Assembly (NCBI RefSeq): GCF_001613805.1
Contig: NZ_LPVY01000008.1
Span: forward strand, 62,001-126,000
Length of the DNA stretch: 64,000 bases
From: Thalassospira lucentensis
Lineage (GTDB): Bacteria > Pseudomonadota > Alphaproteobacteria > Rhodospirillales > Thalassospiraceae
Reading direction: 5' to 3'
Of the stretch, positions 43,517-51,279 are shown piece by piece (positions within the stretch are counted from its first letter, which is position 1; the number at the start of each line of letters is the position of its first letter). The notes beneath the pieces are model-generated. The model was not told the DNA's origin and did no database searches. It was given only the letters and a program-made list of their open reading frames with translations. Made by a program: the position numbers and the translations under genes.

Positions 43517-43540
43517 CATGATATTCAGCATTGCTGCCTG

Positions 43541-43573
43541 ACCGGGCCTGTTTTGCAGGCCCGGTTTCTTTTT
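43541..43573 (+). terminator. Intrinsic terminator of pspABC
   Basis: CCGGGCCTG and CAGGCCCGG form a perfect 9-bp stem with loop TTTTG, followed by TTTCTTTTT. It ends the phage-shock operon 77 bp past the pspC stop. Confidence 0.92.
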
Positions 43574-43724
43574 GAGGAACTTTGGATTAATCGCAAGTAT
43601 TTGCTGAAAAATGCCGAAATAGCGTTTATCACTATACCTAATTTAAAGGTTTTCCCGTTTAGCTTGATGCCGAACGTGCGGCGGGCATGCCGGAAAATCA
43701 GCCGGAAAACGGGGTGGGGTGATA

Positions 43725-45101
43725 ATGGCGACCATGATTGAACATCCGGGCGAGCAGGACTTCCTGCACCGGCTGATGCTTGATAATCCATGGTGGGATG
43801 GCATCACCGACGATCTGGTTCATGATCTGCCGCAACGTGCCTTTTTCAAACGGTTCTGGACGGCGGTTGAAAAGAATGACGGATCAAAGGCCGTTGTTTT
43901 AACCGGGCCACGTGGGGTTGGCAAAACCGTCATGCTGCGTCAGGCGGTGGCTGAATTGCTGAATGCTGATACCCCGCGACGTCATGTTTGCTACATCTCG
44001 CTTGAACATCCGCTGTTTCTGGAAATCGACCTGCCGCGTCTGCCAAAGCTTCTGCGTTCCGTGCGGGGCATATCGGCGGACCATCCGCTATGGCTGTTTA
44101 TCGACGAGGTTTCCTATCAGCGTGACTGGGAAGACCGGATCGCGAAATTGCTGGTCACTGATCCGATGTTGCGCGTGGTCGCGGTTAGCGCGCTGGCGCC
44201 AAAGAAGGATGCACTTGGTCATATTCAAAGCCTGTTTTTACCGCCCTTCAGTTTTGCCGAATATCTTGAGCAGCGCGGGATCGCACCATCGGATGTGTTG
44301 CCGCAAACCCCGAATGTAGGGCGCTATACCGCCGATATTCCCGATGGCCTGATCGAGCTTAACGATCTGTTCGAGGCCTATATCAATGAAGGCGGCTTCC
44401 ATGATCGTGATGGCGAGGCGGGGTCGATCCATCGGTCACTTCATTCGGATCTTCCGGGGCTGCATGGCATTTCAAGCCCGTCGGATCTGCATCGGCTGTT
44501 TGTGCTTCTTGCCTATAACACGGGTGCAGAATTTTCGATCGAGACACTGGCGCGCGAGCTTGATATCGCCAAAAACACGCTGCGCCGTTATCTTGAATAT
44601 CTTGAAAGTGCGTGGCTGGTGCGCAGGCTTGAGCGGGTTGATCAGGACGCCAAGCCATTTCAGCGCGCGGTGGCGTTCAAGGTGCATTTGATCCATCCGG
44701 GTCTTCGAACTGGCCTGATCGGTGCCAAGGCGATGGATAGCGGAACGATTACCCGGTTGGCGGAAACCGCGATCCAGACCCAGTTCCTGACATCAAGTGT
44801 AGGGATTGAAAGCCTGTATTACGCACGCTGGGGGCATTACGAGGTGCCGTTTGTCTTCCTTGATCGGCGCAGCGGAACACCGCTTTTTGCCTATCACTGT
44901 CTGTGGCGGGATGAAGGTATTCGCAAACCCAGGGAAATCCGCGCACTGGTCAATTTCCGCACCAGTCATGCCTTGCCACTTGGGGCATTCGTCCTGACCA
45001 AGGCGCAATGGCATGGCGGTAAAATCGGTGGCGTGCCAATGCGTTTTGAACCTGCGAGTGTCCTGGCACTTCGGATCGGGCTGGAATTCTCGCAGCTCTA
45101 A
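43725..45101 (+). CDS. AAA ATPase with C-terminal DUF4143-type domain
   Basis: About 458 residues. An AAA_14 P-loop domain has Walker A VLTGPRGVGKTVML (about 60-72) and Walker B LWLFIDEVSYQRDWE; a winged-helix-like region follows (FSIETLARELDIAKNTLRRYLEYLESAWLVRRL), then a DUF4143 domain (EVPFVFLDRRSGTPLFAYHCL). Members are widespread, often horizontally moved ATPases whose function is unresolved; a nuclease-like fold has been noted for the C-terminal part. GGGGTGGGG lies before ATG 43725. It stands between the psp operon and the EndoU gene, with 107 bp to the latter. Confidence 0.85.
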   Translation: MATMIEHPGEQDFLHRLMLDNPWWDGITDDLVHDLPQRAFFKRFWTAVEKNDGSKAVVLTGPRGVGKTVMLRQAVAELLNADTPRRHVCYISLEHPLFLEIDLPRLPKLLRSVRGISADHPLWLFIDEVSYQRDWEDRIAKLLVTDPMLRVVAVSALAPKKDALGHIQSLFLPPFSFAEYLEQRGIAPSDVLPQTPNVGRYTADIPDGLIELNDLFEAYINEGGFHDRDGEAGSIHRSLHSDLPGLHGISSPSDLHRLFVLLAYNTGAEFSIETLARELDIAKNTLRRYLEYLESAWLVRRLERVDQDAKPFQRAVAFKVHLIHPGLRTGLIGAKAMDSGTITRLAETAIQTQFLTSSVGIESLYYARWGHYEVPFVFLDRRSGTPLFAYHCLWRDEGIRKPREIRALVNFRTSHALPLGAFVLTKAQWHGGKIGGVPMRFEPASVLALRIGLEFSQL

Positions 45102-45208
45102 TGTCGTGGCTTCACAGTGCAGGGTTGGTGGCGTCTGTTCCGGGCAGTATGTCGCGGCCCTGACGGTTGCGACAGGAACTGCATAGGACAAGGCAAAGGA
45201 GGTCGTTT

Positions 45209-45778
45209 ATGACGACACTTTCAAAGCTTTCCCGAACTTTCGCAGCCGCGACCCTGCTGGTTTGTGGGCTGTTTATGCTCAGTGCTGCATCTGCAACGGC
45301 ACAGATTGCGTGCCCGGTCGGCACGATCACAAATGCCGGCCTGCCCGACATCAATGGCGACCATGTTTTCTGTGGTGAGATTAATGGCAAAGGCAAAGCT
45401 GTCGGTTTCCACTCCCGCCCCGGAGGAAATAATCCTGCGGGTGGGGGGATTACGAATGTTGTGATCACCCAGACAGCGAACCCGATGGGAATTTACAACA
45501 TATCCTTCGATAAGAACGGGGTTCCGAAATCGATTTCTACCATGTTCCCCGATAGCTGTTCCCAGGATGAGGTTGTGAACTCCATCCTTTATGCTGAAGC
45601 CAATCAGGAAGCATGTCCGACCGGAGCACCCGGTTGGGTGGTGTGCGGAAAAAACCGACCCGATCCGGTGTTGGCGACACAGGGGCCGTATTGTGAAGGT
45701 GCTGACGATTCAAACCGTTTCTATATTGCGGTAGGGGTCAATGGTGGAAACATCAACACCGCGTTCCCGCTGCGTTAA
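45209..45778 (+). CDS. Secreted EndoU-type RNase (candidate toxin)
   Basis: This 189-residue protein has a clear signal peptide (FAAATLLVCGLFMLSAASATAQ) with cleavage at about residue 31. The mature part matches bacterial EndoU nucleases: DHVFCGEINGKGKAVGFHS (His52 and His68, 16 apart), PKSISTMFPDSC (Lys107) and a C-terminal NINTAFP. His-His-Lys is the EndoU catalytic triad known from toxin domains of contact-dependent inhibition systems. Six cysteines in the exported part suggest disulphides. Here the domain stands alone on an exported protein rather than at the end of a giant CdiA. Shine-Dalgarno AGGAGG. A small acidic gene follows at 22 bp. Confidence 0.8.
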   Translation: MTTLSKLSRTFAAATLLVCGLFMLSAASATAQIACPVGTITNAGLPDINGDHVFCGEINGKGKAVGFHSRPGGNNPAGGGITNVVITQTANPMGIYNISFDKNGVPKSISTMFPDSCSQDEVVNSILYAEANQEACPTGAPGWVVCGKNRPDPVLATQGPYCEGADDSNRFYIAVGVNGGNINTAFPLR

Positions 45779-45800
45779 CCGTGAAATGTGAGGTTTGAAA

Positions 45801-46133
45801 ATGGCAGGCGGTGAAATGATGGTGCCCGATTGGCCCGGCAGGATTGTTGGCGACGAAGGGCATGATCGCATCGCCGCCTGTCTTGTTATGGATATTCAGA
45901 ATGCACCGGAATGGGCGCAGATCGTGCTTGATCGGGTCGATGCCGTTATCAATGGCGACGAAGGCCATTGGGAGATGGCAATGAATGCCTATATTTTAAA
46001 AGTGGACCCGGCCATTTGTGAAATTGCTCCGGCATATGAAGAGCAGGGCGAGGAGATTGTCTGGGTGCCGTCTTCGGAATTTCGTGCAGCACTGGTCGCA
46101 TGGATAAAACAGATGGATAAATCAACGGGTTAA
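45801..46133 (+). CDS. Small acidic protein, candidate EndoU immunity partner
   Basis: This 110-residue, clearly acidic protein has no signal peptide. It has DWPGRIVGDEGHDRIAACLVMDIQNAPEWAQIVLDRVDAV, then HWEMAMNAYILKVDPAICEIAPAY and a C-terminal helix SSEFRAALVAWIKQMDK. The arrangement loosely recalls YacL/UPF0231-type small folds that recur among immunity proteins; I do not claim family membership. It starts 22 bp after the EndoU stop with its own GAGG site, the usual toxin-immunity order. Immunity is inferred from position, size and charge only. Confidence 0.65.
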   Translation: MAGGEMMVPDWPGRIVGDEGHDRIAACLVMDIQNAPEWAQIVLDRVDAVINGDEGHWEMAMNAYILKVDPAICEIAPAYEEQGEEIVWVPSSEFRAALVAWIKQMDKSTG

Positions 46134-46195
46134 TCAGCCGATAAGCAATTTGATCAATGCTGGCGCCAAATTTGACGTTTTGCGGGGACAAAATC

Positions 46196-47326
46196 GTGAT
46201 TGCAGGCCTTTGGCGGCTTTGGATGCCGGTGCTTTTTATGCTGATCGCCGCGCTATCGGCATCGCAGGTGGCGTATGCCGCGGAAAAAACAGAACCGGGC
46301 GATCCGCTGGTCAAATTTCTGCGGCAATATGTCGAGCAGGCCGGTTTGCCGGGGGCAGTGATCGGCATTGGTTATGGTGACGGCCAGATGCGCTTCGCCG
46401 CGACCGGATATGCTGCGGTGAATCCTGACAAGGGCATGACCCGGGAAAGGCAGTTCTATATCGGGTCGCTGACCAAGATGATGACCGCGGTGGTCGTGTT
46501 GCAGCTGGCGTCTGAAAAGCGGATTGATCTTGCTGATCCGATTGCCAAATGGCTTCCCGAAGAGTTTCGCGACAAGATTGCCAACGCCAGAATTGCCACC
46601 ATCCGCGATCTTTTGCGCAACAGCTCGGGCATTCCCGATTATCTGGATGGGGAGTTTTTCTTTGAGCTGGTTGGGCGCGATCCCCAGCATGGATGGCGTA
46701 ATCGCGAATTGCTGCCGCTGATTGCGGGCCGCGAGGCACATTTCAAGCCCGGAACGCAATATAATCCGTCTAACAGCAATTACATCCTGCTGGGCGTTTT
46801 GATTGAGCAGGTCGAGGGTGATCATATCGAAGCAGTGTTTAATCGGCGGATTTTCGAACCCGCTGAAATGCGCAATACATCCTTTGGCCGGTATCCGCGA
46901 CCCGATGATCTGGCGCGTGGTTTCGATGATGCCAATGGGGATGGCAAGCTTGAGGATGTGACTGATTTTGATGTTGGTGATCAGTTAGCCGATGGCGGGG
47001 TGATTTCAACTGCAGAAGACCTTTTGAAATTCGGGCGGGCTCTGTTTGCAGATGGCATTCTGCTTGGCCCGAATGCACTGGAACGTGCGACGACCGATAC
47101 GCTGTTTGCCGGGGAAGGTTCCTATGGCTATGGCATGATGATCGGCAATACCGACTGGGGTCCGGTCTGGGGACATGATGGAATTTATTTCGGGTATTCC
47201 GCGGAATTTTCGTGGTTTCCGAAGCAGGGTGTCACGATTGTTTTTCTGTCCAATGGTCGGGCATTGAACGAGGTGCCACCTGTGACGGGGCTGCTGTTGT
47301 CGGGCCTGTTTGGTAAGGCTCAATAG
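46196..47326 (+). CDS. Periplasmic serine hydrolase (class C beta-lactamase family)
   Basis: About 376 residues. A signal segment (LWRLWMPVLFMLIAALSASQVAYA) precedes a beta-lactamase/DD-peptidase domain with the SxxK motif GSLTK (catalytic Ser and Lys), the Y-x-N equivalent in YNPSNSNYILLGVLIEQVEGD, and the third motif HDG in WGHDGIYFGY. Enzymes of this Pfam family hydrolyse D-amino-acid peptides, esters or beta-lactams; beta-lactamase activity cannot be asserted. GTG at 46196 has GGGGAC upstream and yields the tidier signal peptide; ATG at 46157 is the alternative. It may be co-transcribed with the small acidic gene, 62 bp away. Confidence 0.88.
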   Translation: MIAGLWRLWMPVLFMLIAALSASQVAYAAEKTEPGDPLVKFLRQYVEQAGLPGAVIGIGYGDGQMRFAATGYAAVNPDKGMTRERQFYIGSLTKMMTAVVVLQLASEKRIDLADPIAKWLPEEFRDKIANARIATIRDLLRNSSGIPDYLDGEFFFELVGRDPQHGWRNRELLPLIAGREAHFKPGTQYNPSNSNYILLGVLIEQVEGDHIEAVFNRRIFEPAEMRNTSFGRYPRPDDLARGFDDANGDGKLEDVTDFDVGDQLADGGVISTAEDLLKFGRALFADGILLGPNALERATTDTLFAGEGSYGYGMMIGNTDWGPVWGHDGIYFGYSAEFSWFPKQGVTIVFLSNGRALNEVPPVTGLLLSGLFGKAQ

Positions 47327-47407
47327 CGCGGCCATTGTTTAACTCATTGAATATAGATTGATAATTTTCATTCTGCCATGTGCAGAGGTGGATTTATGCC
47401 CGTGACG

Positions 47408-47459
47408 CATAACAGATAGGATTATAATAGTTAGAATCCTATCTAATTTTTCTGTTATG
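47408..47459. promoter_or_regulatory. Nested inverted repeats over the MarR-efflux promoter
   Basis: An inner repeat AGATAGGATT / AATCCTATCT (47414-47423 and 47435-47444) has 10-bp perfect arms with an 11-bp spacer. An outer repeat CATAACAGA / TCTGTTATG (47408-47416 and 47451-47459) has 9-bp perfect arms. A consensus -10 box TATAAT lies at 47423-47428, inside the inner repeat. This fits MarR autorepression directly upstream of its ATG at 47468. Confidence 0.7.
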
Positions 47460-47467
47460 TTTTGCGC

Positions 47468-47926
47468 ATGGAAAACAATGATCCCGATACCCCTTATCTG
47501 AGCCTTGGAAGCACGTTGATGCGTGTCGCACGCTGTTGGCGGCGCGAGATTGACCGCACATTGCAGTCGCATGGGCTGTCTCAAACCACGGTGATGCCCC
47601 TGATTGTTCTCAATCGGGCAGCCGGTCCGGTGCGGCAAGGTTTGATCGCAGATGAGATCGGTGTTGAAGGCCCATCGCTTGTGCGGGTTATTGATGCACT
47701 GGAACGCGATGGGCTCATTTCGCGGGTATGCGATCTGAGCGACCGGCGTGCCAAACTGGTTGCGCTGACGGCAGCAGGCAAAGACAAAGCCGCCGAGATC
47801 GAAGTCATTCTTGCCGATATCCGCAACGAACTGACGGCTGATATCGACCCCGAAAATCTTGCGACCACGCTTGATGTCATGCAGCAATTGCTTGGCAAGC
47901 TGGCGCAACGCGACAGCGAAGCTTAG
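47468..47926 (+). CDS. MarR family regulator of the downstream efflux operon
   Basis: This 152-residue MarR protein has helix-turn-helix region GLIADEIGVEGPSLVRVIDALERDGLISRV and wing CDLSDRRAKLVALTAAG, flanked by dimerisation helices (N-terminal LGSTLMRVARCWRREIDRTLQSHGLSQT). Such regulators are released by phenolic or aromatic ligands. It is the first gene of a four-gene operon with FUSC, DUF1656 and HlyD genes (14 bp to the next). The promoter contains two nested inverted repeats around a TATAAT, so it is probably autoregulated. Confidence 0.93.
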   Translation: MENNDPDTPYLSLGSTLMRVARCWRREIDRTLQSHGLSQTTVMPLIVLNRAAGPVRQGLIADEIGVEGPSLVRVIDALERDGLISRVCDLSDRRAKLVALTAAGKDKAAEIEVILADIRNELTADIDPENLATTLDVMQQLLGKLAQRDSEA

Positions 47927-47940
47927 AGGAGGGGGACAAG

Positions 47941-50034
47941 ATGTTTGCAAATGTTCTTGCCCTGCGTCCCAAAGGTGCTGACTGGCTGTTTTCGGCAAAA
48001 ACGTTTGCTGCTGCGGTTCTTGCATTGTTCATTGCGCTGGCATTTGATCTTGATCGGCCTGTCTGGGCGATGGCAACGGTCTATATCGTTGCCCATCCTT
48101 TGTCCGGTGTTCTGGCGTCCAAGGCGATTTATCGTGTGATCGGAACGATCATTGGGGCGGTTGCGGCGATTGTAATGGTGCCCAATCTTGTGAATGCGCC
48201 GGTTTTGCTTTCGCTTGCGCTCGCTCTTTGGGTTGGTGGCTGTCTTTATCTATCGCGGCTGGATCGAACGCCCAAAAGCTATCTTTTCATGCTGGCAGGT
48301 TATACCGCGGCTATTGTCGGTTTTCCCTGTGTCACCGACCCCGGGCTGATATTTGATACGGCGGTTGCCCGTGTGCAGGAAATTTCCCTTGGCATTATCT
48401 GCGCCACACTGGTCAGTCATATCATTTTTCCACGCCATGTCGGGCCGGTCATTGCGGCACGGATTGATGGCTGGATGGGGGATGTCGCCGAACTGGCACA
48501 GCTAAGTTTTGATGCCGGTTCTGATCCTGAAAAATTGCATCAGGACCGGACACGCATCGCGGCAGATATTGGTGAATTGCACGGGCTTTCTGTTCATCTG
48601 GGATATGAAAAGTCCCGATTTGCTGGGCGAACCCGCCAATTGCAGGCCCTGCAAAGCGCGATAGCCGCTCTTTTGCCTGTGTTTTTCGCCGTTCATGACA
48701 GAATAACAGCGCTTGTCGATTACAGTGGGAGCGTCCCCAAAGATTTGCGGGCCATTCTCGATGATGTTGCGATCCATATGGCAACCGGCCACTACGATGG
48801 ATCGTCAGCGCAGGCGCTTCATACGCGAATTGCCGCATATGGTGCCGAGTTCTCGAATGCATCGGAATGGGATGGCTTGTTGCAGCTTAATCTTTGTAAT
48901 CGTCTGCATCGGCTTTTGAATTTTTATTCAGATTGCTGCCGGTTGTGGGATGGGTTGCGTGTCGACAATGTTCCAGCCGACGTCGTGGATCGCTGGCGTG
49001 ATAGTGCGCAGGAGCGGGCTTTGCATCGCGATTACGGTGTTGCGTTCCGGTCCGGCCTGACGGCGGTGATTGCAACCTTGCTTGTGTGCGGTTTCTGGAT
49101 CATGACGGCATGGCCTGCGGGTGGGACGGCGGCGATGATGGCAGCAGTCGGTGCCAGTATCATGTCGTTCCTTGATAATCCCGTTCCGGCCTTAAAGGGC
49201 TTCATCCGTTATACTGCGATGGCAATTGTTGCAGTGATTATCTACAGCCTTGCGATTTTGCCCGCTATCGATGGTTTCCCGCTCCTTGTGATGGCGTTTG
49301 CGCCCTATTTCCTTTTGCTGGGAGTGTTGATGACTTCGCCGCAGACCTATGGGTTTGCTCTGGCGATGCTGGTCAATGTTGTGATGATCCTGAATGTCGA
49401 TACCAGTTACAGCAGCGATTTTGCGACTTTGCTTGATGGCGGAATTGCTTCTCTTGCCGGTTTTGCAGTTGCCGCGGTCGTGACGGCTTTTGTCCGTAGC
49501 GTGACGGTAGATGACAGTATCCGGCGTCTGGTGATGTCGAACTGGCGCGATATCAGTGCAATCGCGCGCGGGACGGTCAGCTTGCCACGGATGGTTATGG
49601 TCCGTCGCCTGCTGGATCGGCAGGGATTGATTTTGCCGAGGCTGGCACTCGCACCGGACCATCGCGACACCCTGATCCGCGCAATGCCCGAGGTTTCAAT
49701 CGCGGCCAGCATTTATGACCTGCGTCGTTTCAAGGGGCTGGCGGATCGGCGCATCGTAGCAAAGCTTGATGGCGTTTTGCGTAACATGGCCCGACATTTC
49801 GATAATCGTCGTCATGACTTCTCCGCACTGCCCGATCCGCTGATCGTTGAAGAAGTCGACGATATCCTGCGCGACGTGGTGGCGATTTCGCCCTCACCAT
49901 TGCGTGGTAAATTGCTGATCCCTTTGATTGCACTGCGTCGTGCCTTGTCACGGACCGGTGCGCCAATGCTGGATCGCCCGGCAGAAAAGGCACTTGTGCC
50001 TGACCTGCCACCCCTGATGGGAGAAACCGCATGA
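47941..50034 (+). CDS. FUSC/AaeB-like efflux pump subunit
   Basis: This 697-residue inner-membrane protein of the fusaric acid resistance/aromatic acid efflux family has two hydrophobic blocks (about 15-165 and 360-515), each with about five or six helices, separated and followed by cytoplasmic helical domains. The first block begins LFSAKTFAAAVLALFIALAFDLDRPVWAMATVYIVAHPLSG, the family's conserved start. AaeB-type pumps expel aromatic carboxylic acids with AaeA. Strong GGAGGGGG Shine-Dalgarno. Its stop overlaps the next ATG by 4 bp. Confidence 0.92.
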   Translation: MFANVLALRPKGADWLFSAKTFAAAVLALFIALAFDLDRPVWAMATVYIVAHPLSGVLASKAIYRVIGTIIGAVAAIVMVPNLVNAPVLLSLALALWVGGCLYLSRLDRTPKSYLFMLAGYTAAIVGFPCVTDPGLIFDTAVARVQEISLGIICATLVSHIIFPRHVGPVIAARIDGWMGDVAELAQLSFDAGSDPEKLHQDRTRIAADIGELHGLSVHLGYEKSRFAGRTRQLQALQSAIAALLPVFFAVHDRITALVDYSGSVPKDLRAILDDVAIHMATGHYDGSSAQALHTRIAAYGAEFSNASEWDGLLQLNLCNRLHRLLNFYSDCCRLWDGLRVDNVPADVVDRWRDSAQERALHRDYGVAFRSGLTAVIATLLVCGFWIMTAWPAGGTAAMMAAVGASIMSFLDNPVPALKGFIRYTAMAIVAVIIYSLAILPAIDGFPLLVMAFAPYFLLLGVLMTSPQTYGFALAMLVNVVMILNVDTSYSSDFATLLDGGIASLAGFAVAAVVTAFVRSVTVDDSIRRLVMSNWRDISAIARGTVSLPRMVMVRRLLDRQGLILPRLALAPDHRDTLIRAMPEVSIAASIYDLRRFKGLADRRIVAKLDGVLRNMARHFDNRRHDFSALPDPLIVEEVDDILRDVVAISPSPLRGKLLIPLIALRRALSRTGAPMLDRPAEKALVPDLPPLMGETA

Positions 50035-50234
50035 TCAATCCGACGATCGATATTTATGGCGTGTTTGTACCCGCCTTTCTGATGATGGCGCTTGGCGCCT
50101 GGTTCTGCCTGAAAGTGCTGCATGTTGGTCTTGCACGGATCGGTTTTTACAAGATAACCGCGCATCCTGCTTTGACGGATCTGGCCCTGTTCGTGCTGAT
50201 CCTGACCGCACTTTCGGGATTACTTGTTCAATAG
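50031..50234 (+). CDS. DUF1656 (AaeX-like) small membrane protein
   Basis: This 67-residue protein has two membrane helices (IDIYGVFVPAFLMMALGAWFCL and LTDLALFVLILTALSGLLV) around a short basic loop. It has the length and position of AaeX in aaeXAB-type operons; the function is unknown but it is consistently paired with this pump. ATGA overlap with the FUSC gene; the HlyD gene follows 8 bp downstream. Confidence 0.93.
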   Translation: MINPTIDIYGVFVPAFLMMALGAWFCLKVLHVGLARIGFYKITAHPALTDLALFVLILTALSGLLVQ

Positions 50235-50242
50235 GTGACGAT

Positions 50243-51136
50243 ATGAAACCGACTTTTGCCAATTTTCTCCGTGTTTTGATGACGCTTGTTCTTGTTCTGG
50301 CGGCATCGGCTGGCGGTTATCAGCTGTATGATTACTATATGAATTCTCCTTGGACGCGAGATGGCCGGGTTAGTGCCGATGTCGTTGCGATTGCGCCGGA
50401 TATCGCTGGTCTGGTCAGTGAGGTGCATGTTACCGATAACCAGATTGTTCACGCCGGGGATTTGCTGTTTTCCATTGATCCCGCCCGTTATCAGGTGGCC
50501 GTTGATCAGGCACAGGCGAAGCTTGAAAGTACCATCGCCGCACGGGATCAGGCCCAGCGTGAAATGAAACGCTACAAGGGGCTTGATAGCGACGTTGTGT
50601 CGCGCCAGAAAAAAGAACAGGTTGCAACCAACCTTGCGACCGCACAGGCAGATATGGATCTGGCCAAGGCCGATCTTGACCTTGCGGTTTTGAATTTGGC
50701 GCGTACCAAGGTTGTTGCCCCGGTGGATGGCATCCTGACAAATTTCTCGTTGCGTCGGGGAAACTATGTTGGTGCAGGGCAGGCGATTGCTGCTCTGGTC
50801 GATAGCCAGTCATTCTATGTCGCTGGTTATTTCGAGGAAACCAAACTGCCGCGTATCGCAGTCGGCGATCAGGTCGAAGTCCGTCTGATGGGTGAAGATG
50901 ACGCTATTTATGGTCATGTGGTCAGCATTGCGGGTGGCATTCAGGATAGTGAACGGTCGGGTGCAGGCGGAAACCTTGCAAATGTCAAACCGACCTTTAG
51001 CTGGGTCCGTCTGGCGCAGCGCGTACCTGTGCGCGTTTCGCTTGATAACGTCCCTGAAAATGTCCGGTTGGTTGCTGGGCGTAGTGCGACGGTGACGGTG
51101 ATGGGGGCACGTGGTGCCACTTTCCCGAACCTTTGA
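50243..51136 (+). CDS. HlyD/AaeA family membrane fusion protein
   Basis: This 297-residue periplasmic adaptor has an N-terminal anchor (LMTLVLVLAASAGGYQLYDYYM), then NSPWTRDGRVSADVVAIAPDIAGLVSEVHVTDNQIVHAGD, the lipoyl half typical of AaeA/EmrA proteins. A helical hairpin (about 80-150), the second lipoyl half (VVAPVDGILTNFSLRRGNYV) and a beta-barrel with FYVAGYFEETKL follow. It couples the FUSC pump to an outer-membrane factor encoded elsewhere. Last gene of the MarR operon. Confidence 0.93.
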   Translation: MKPTFANFLRVLMTLVLVLAASAGGYQLYDYYMNSPWTRDGRVSADVVAIAPDIAGLVSEVHVTDNQIVHAGDLLFSIDPARYQVAVDQAQAKLESTIAARDQAQREMKRYKGLDSDVVSRQKKEQVATNLATAQADMDLAKADLDLAVLNLARTKVVAPVDGILTNFSLRRGNYVGAGQAIAALVDSQSFYVAGYFEETKLPRIAVGDQVEVRLMGEDDAIYGHVVSIAGGIQDSERSGAGGNLANVKPTFSWVRLAQRVPVRVSLDNVPENVRLVAGRSATVTVMGARGATFPNL

Positions 51137-51197
51137 TGCACGAGATTGTTAGACCATTTTCTGATTGGCAATGTTATGCCGCAACGCAAAAGATGGC

Positions 51198-51264
51198 TTG
51201 CAGTGCAAAACAAGTTTCGGTAATTTTCGGAAACAATATCGATAATTATTGAACAAAAATTATC
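51198..51264. promoter_or_regulatory. Two inverted repeats upstream of the malyl-CoA lyase-like gene
   Basis: TTGC-AGT-GCAA at 51198-51208 is an 11-bp palindrome with flanking A/C-rich sequence. GATAATT and AATTATC at 51241-51247 and 51258-51264 form a 7-bp repeat with a 10-bp spacer, ending 15 bp before the ATG. TTGC...GCAA-type sites recall the ScfR/PccR group that controls short-chain acyl-CoA genes; the link is tentative. Confidence 0.4.
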
Positions 51265-51279
51265 AAACGGGAGTTCCAG

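Noticed and set aside
46196-47326. Serine hydrolase as a true antibiotic-resistance beta-lactamase
   Set aside because: It has SxxK and HDG motifs of the broad family, but the third motif is not KTG and no ampR-like regulator is near, so resistance cannot be claimed.
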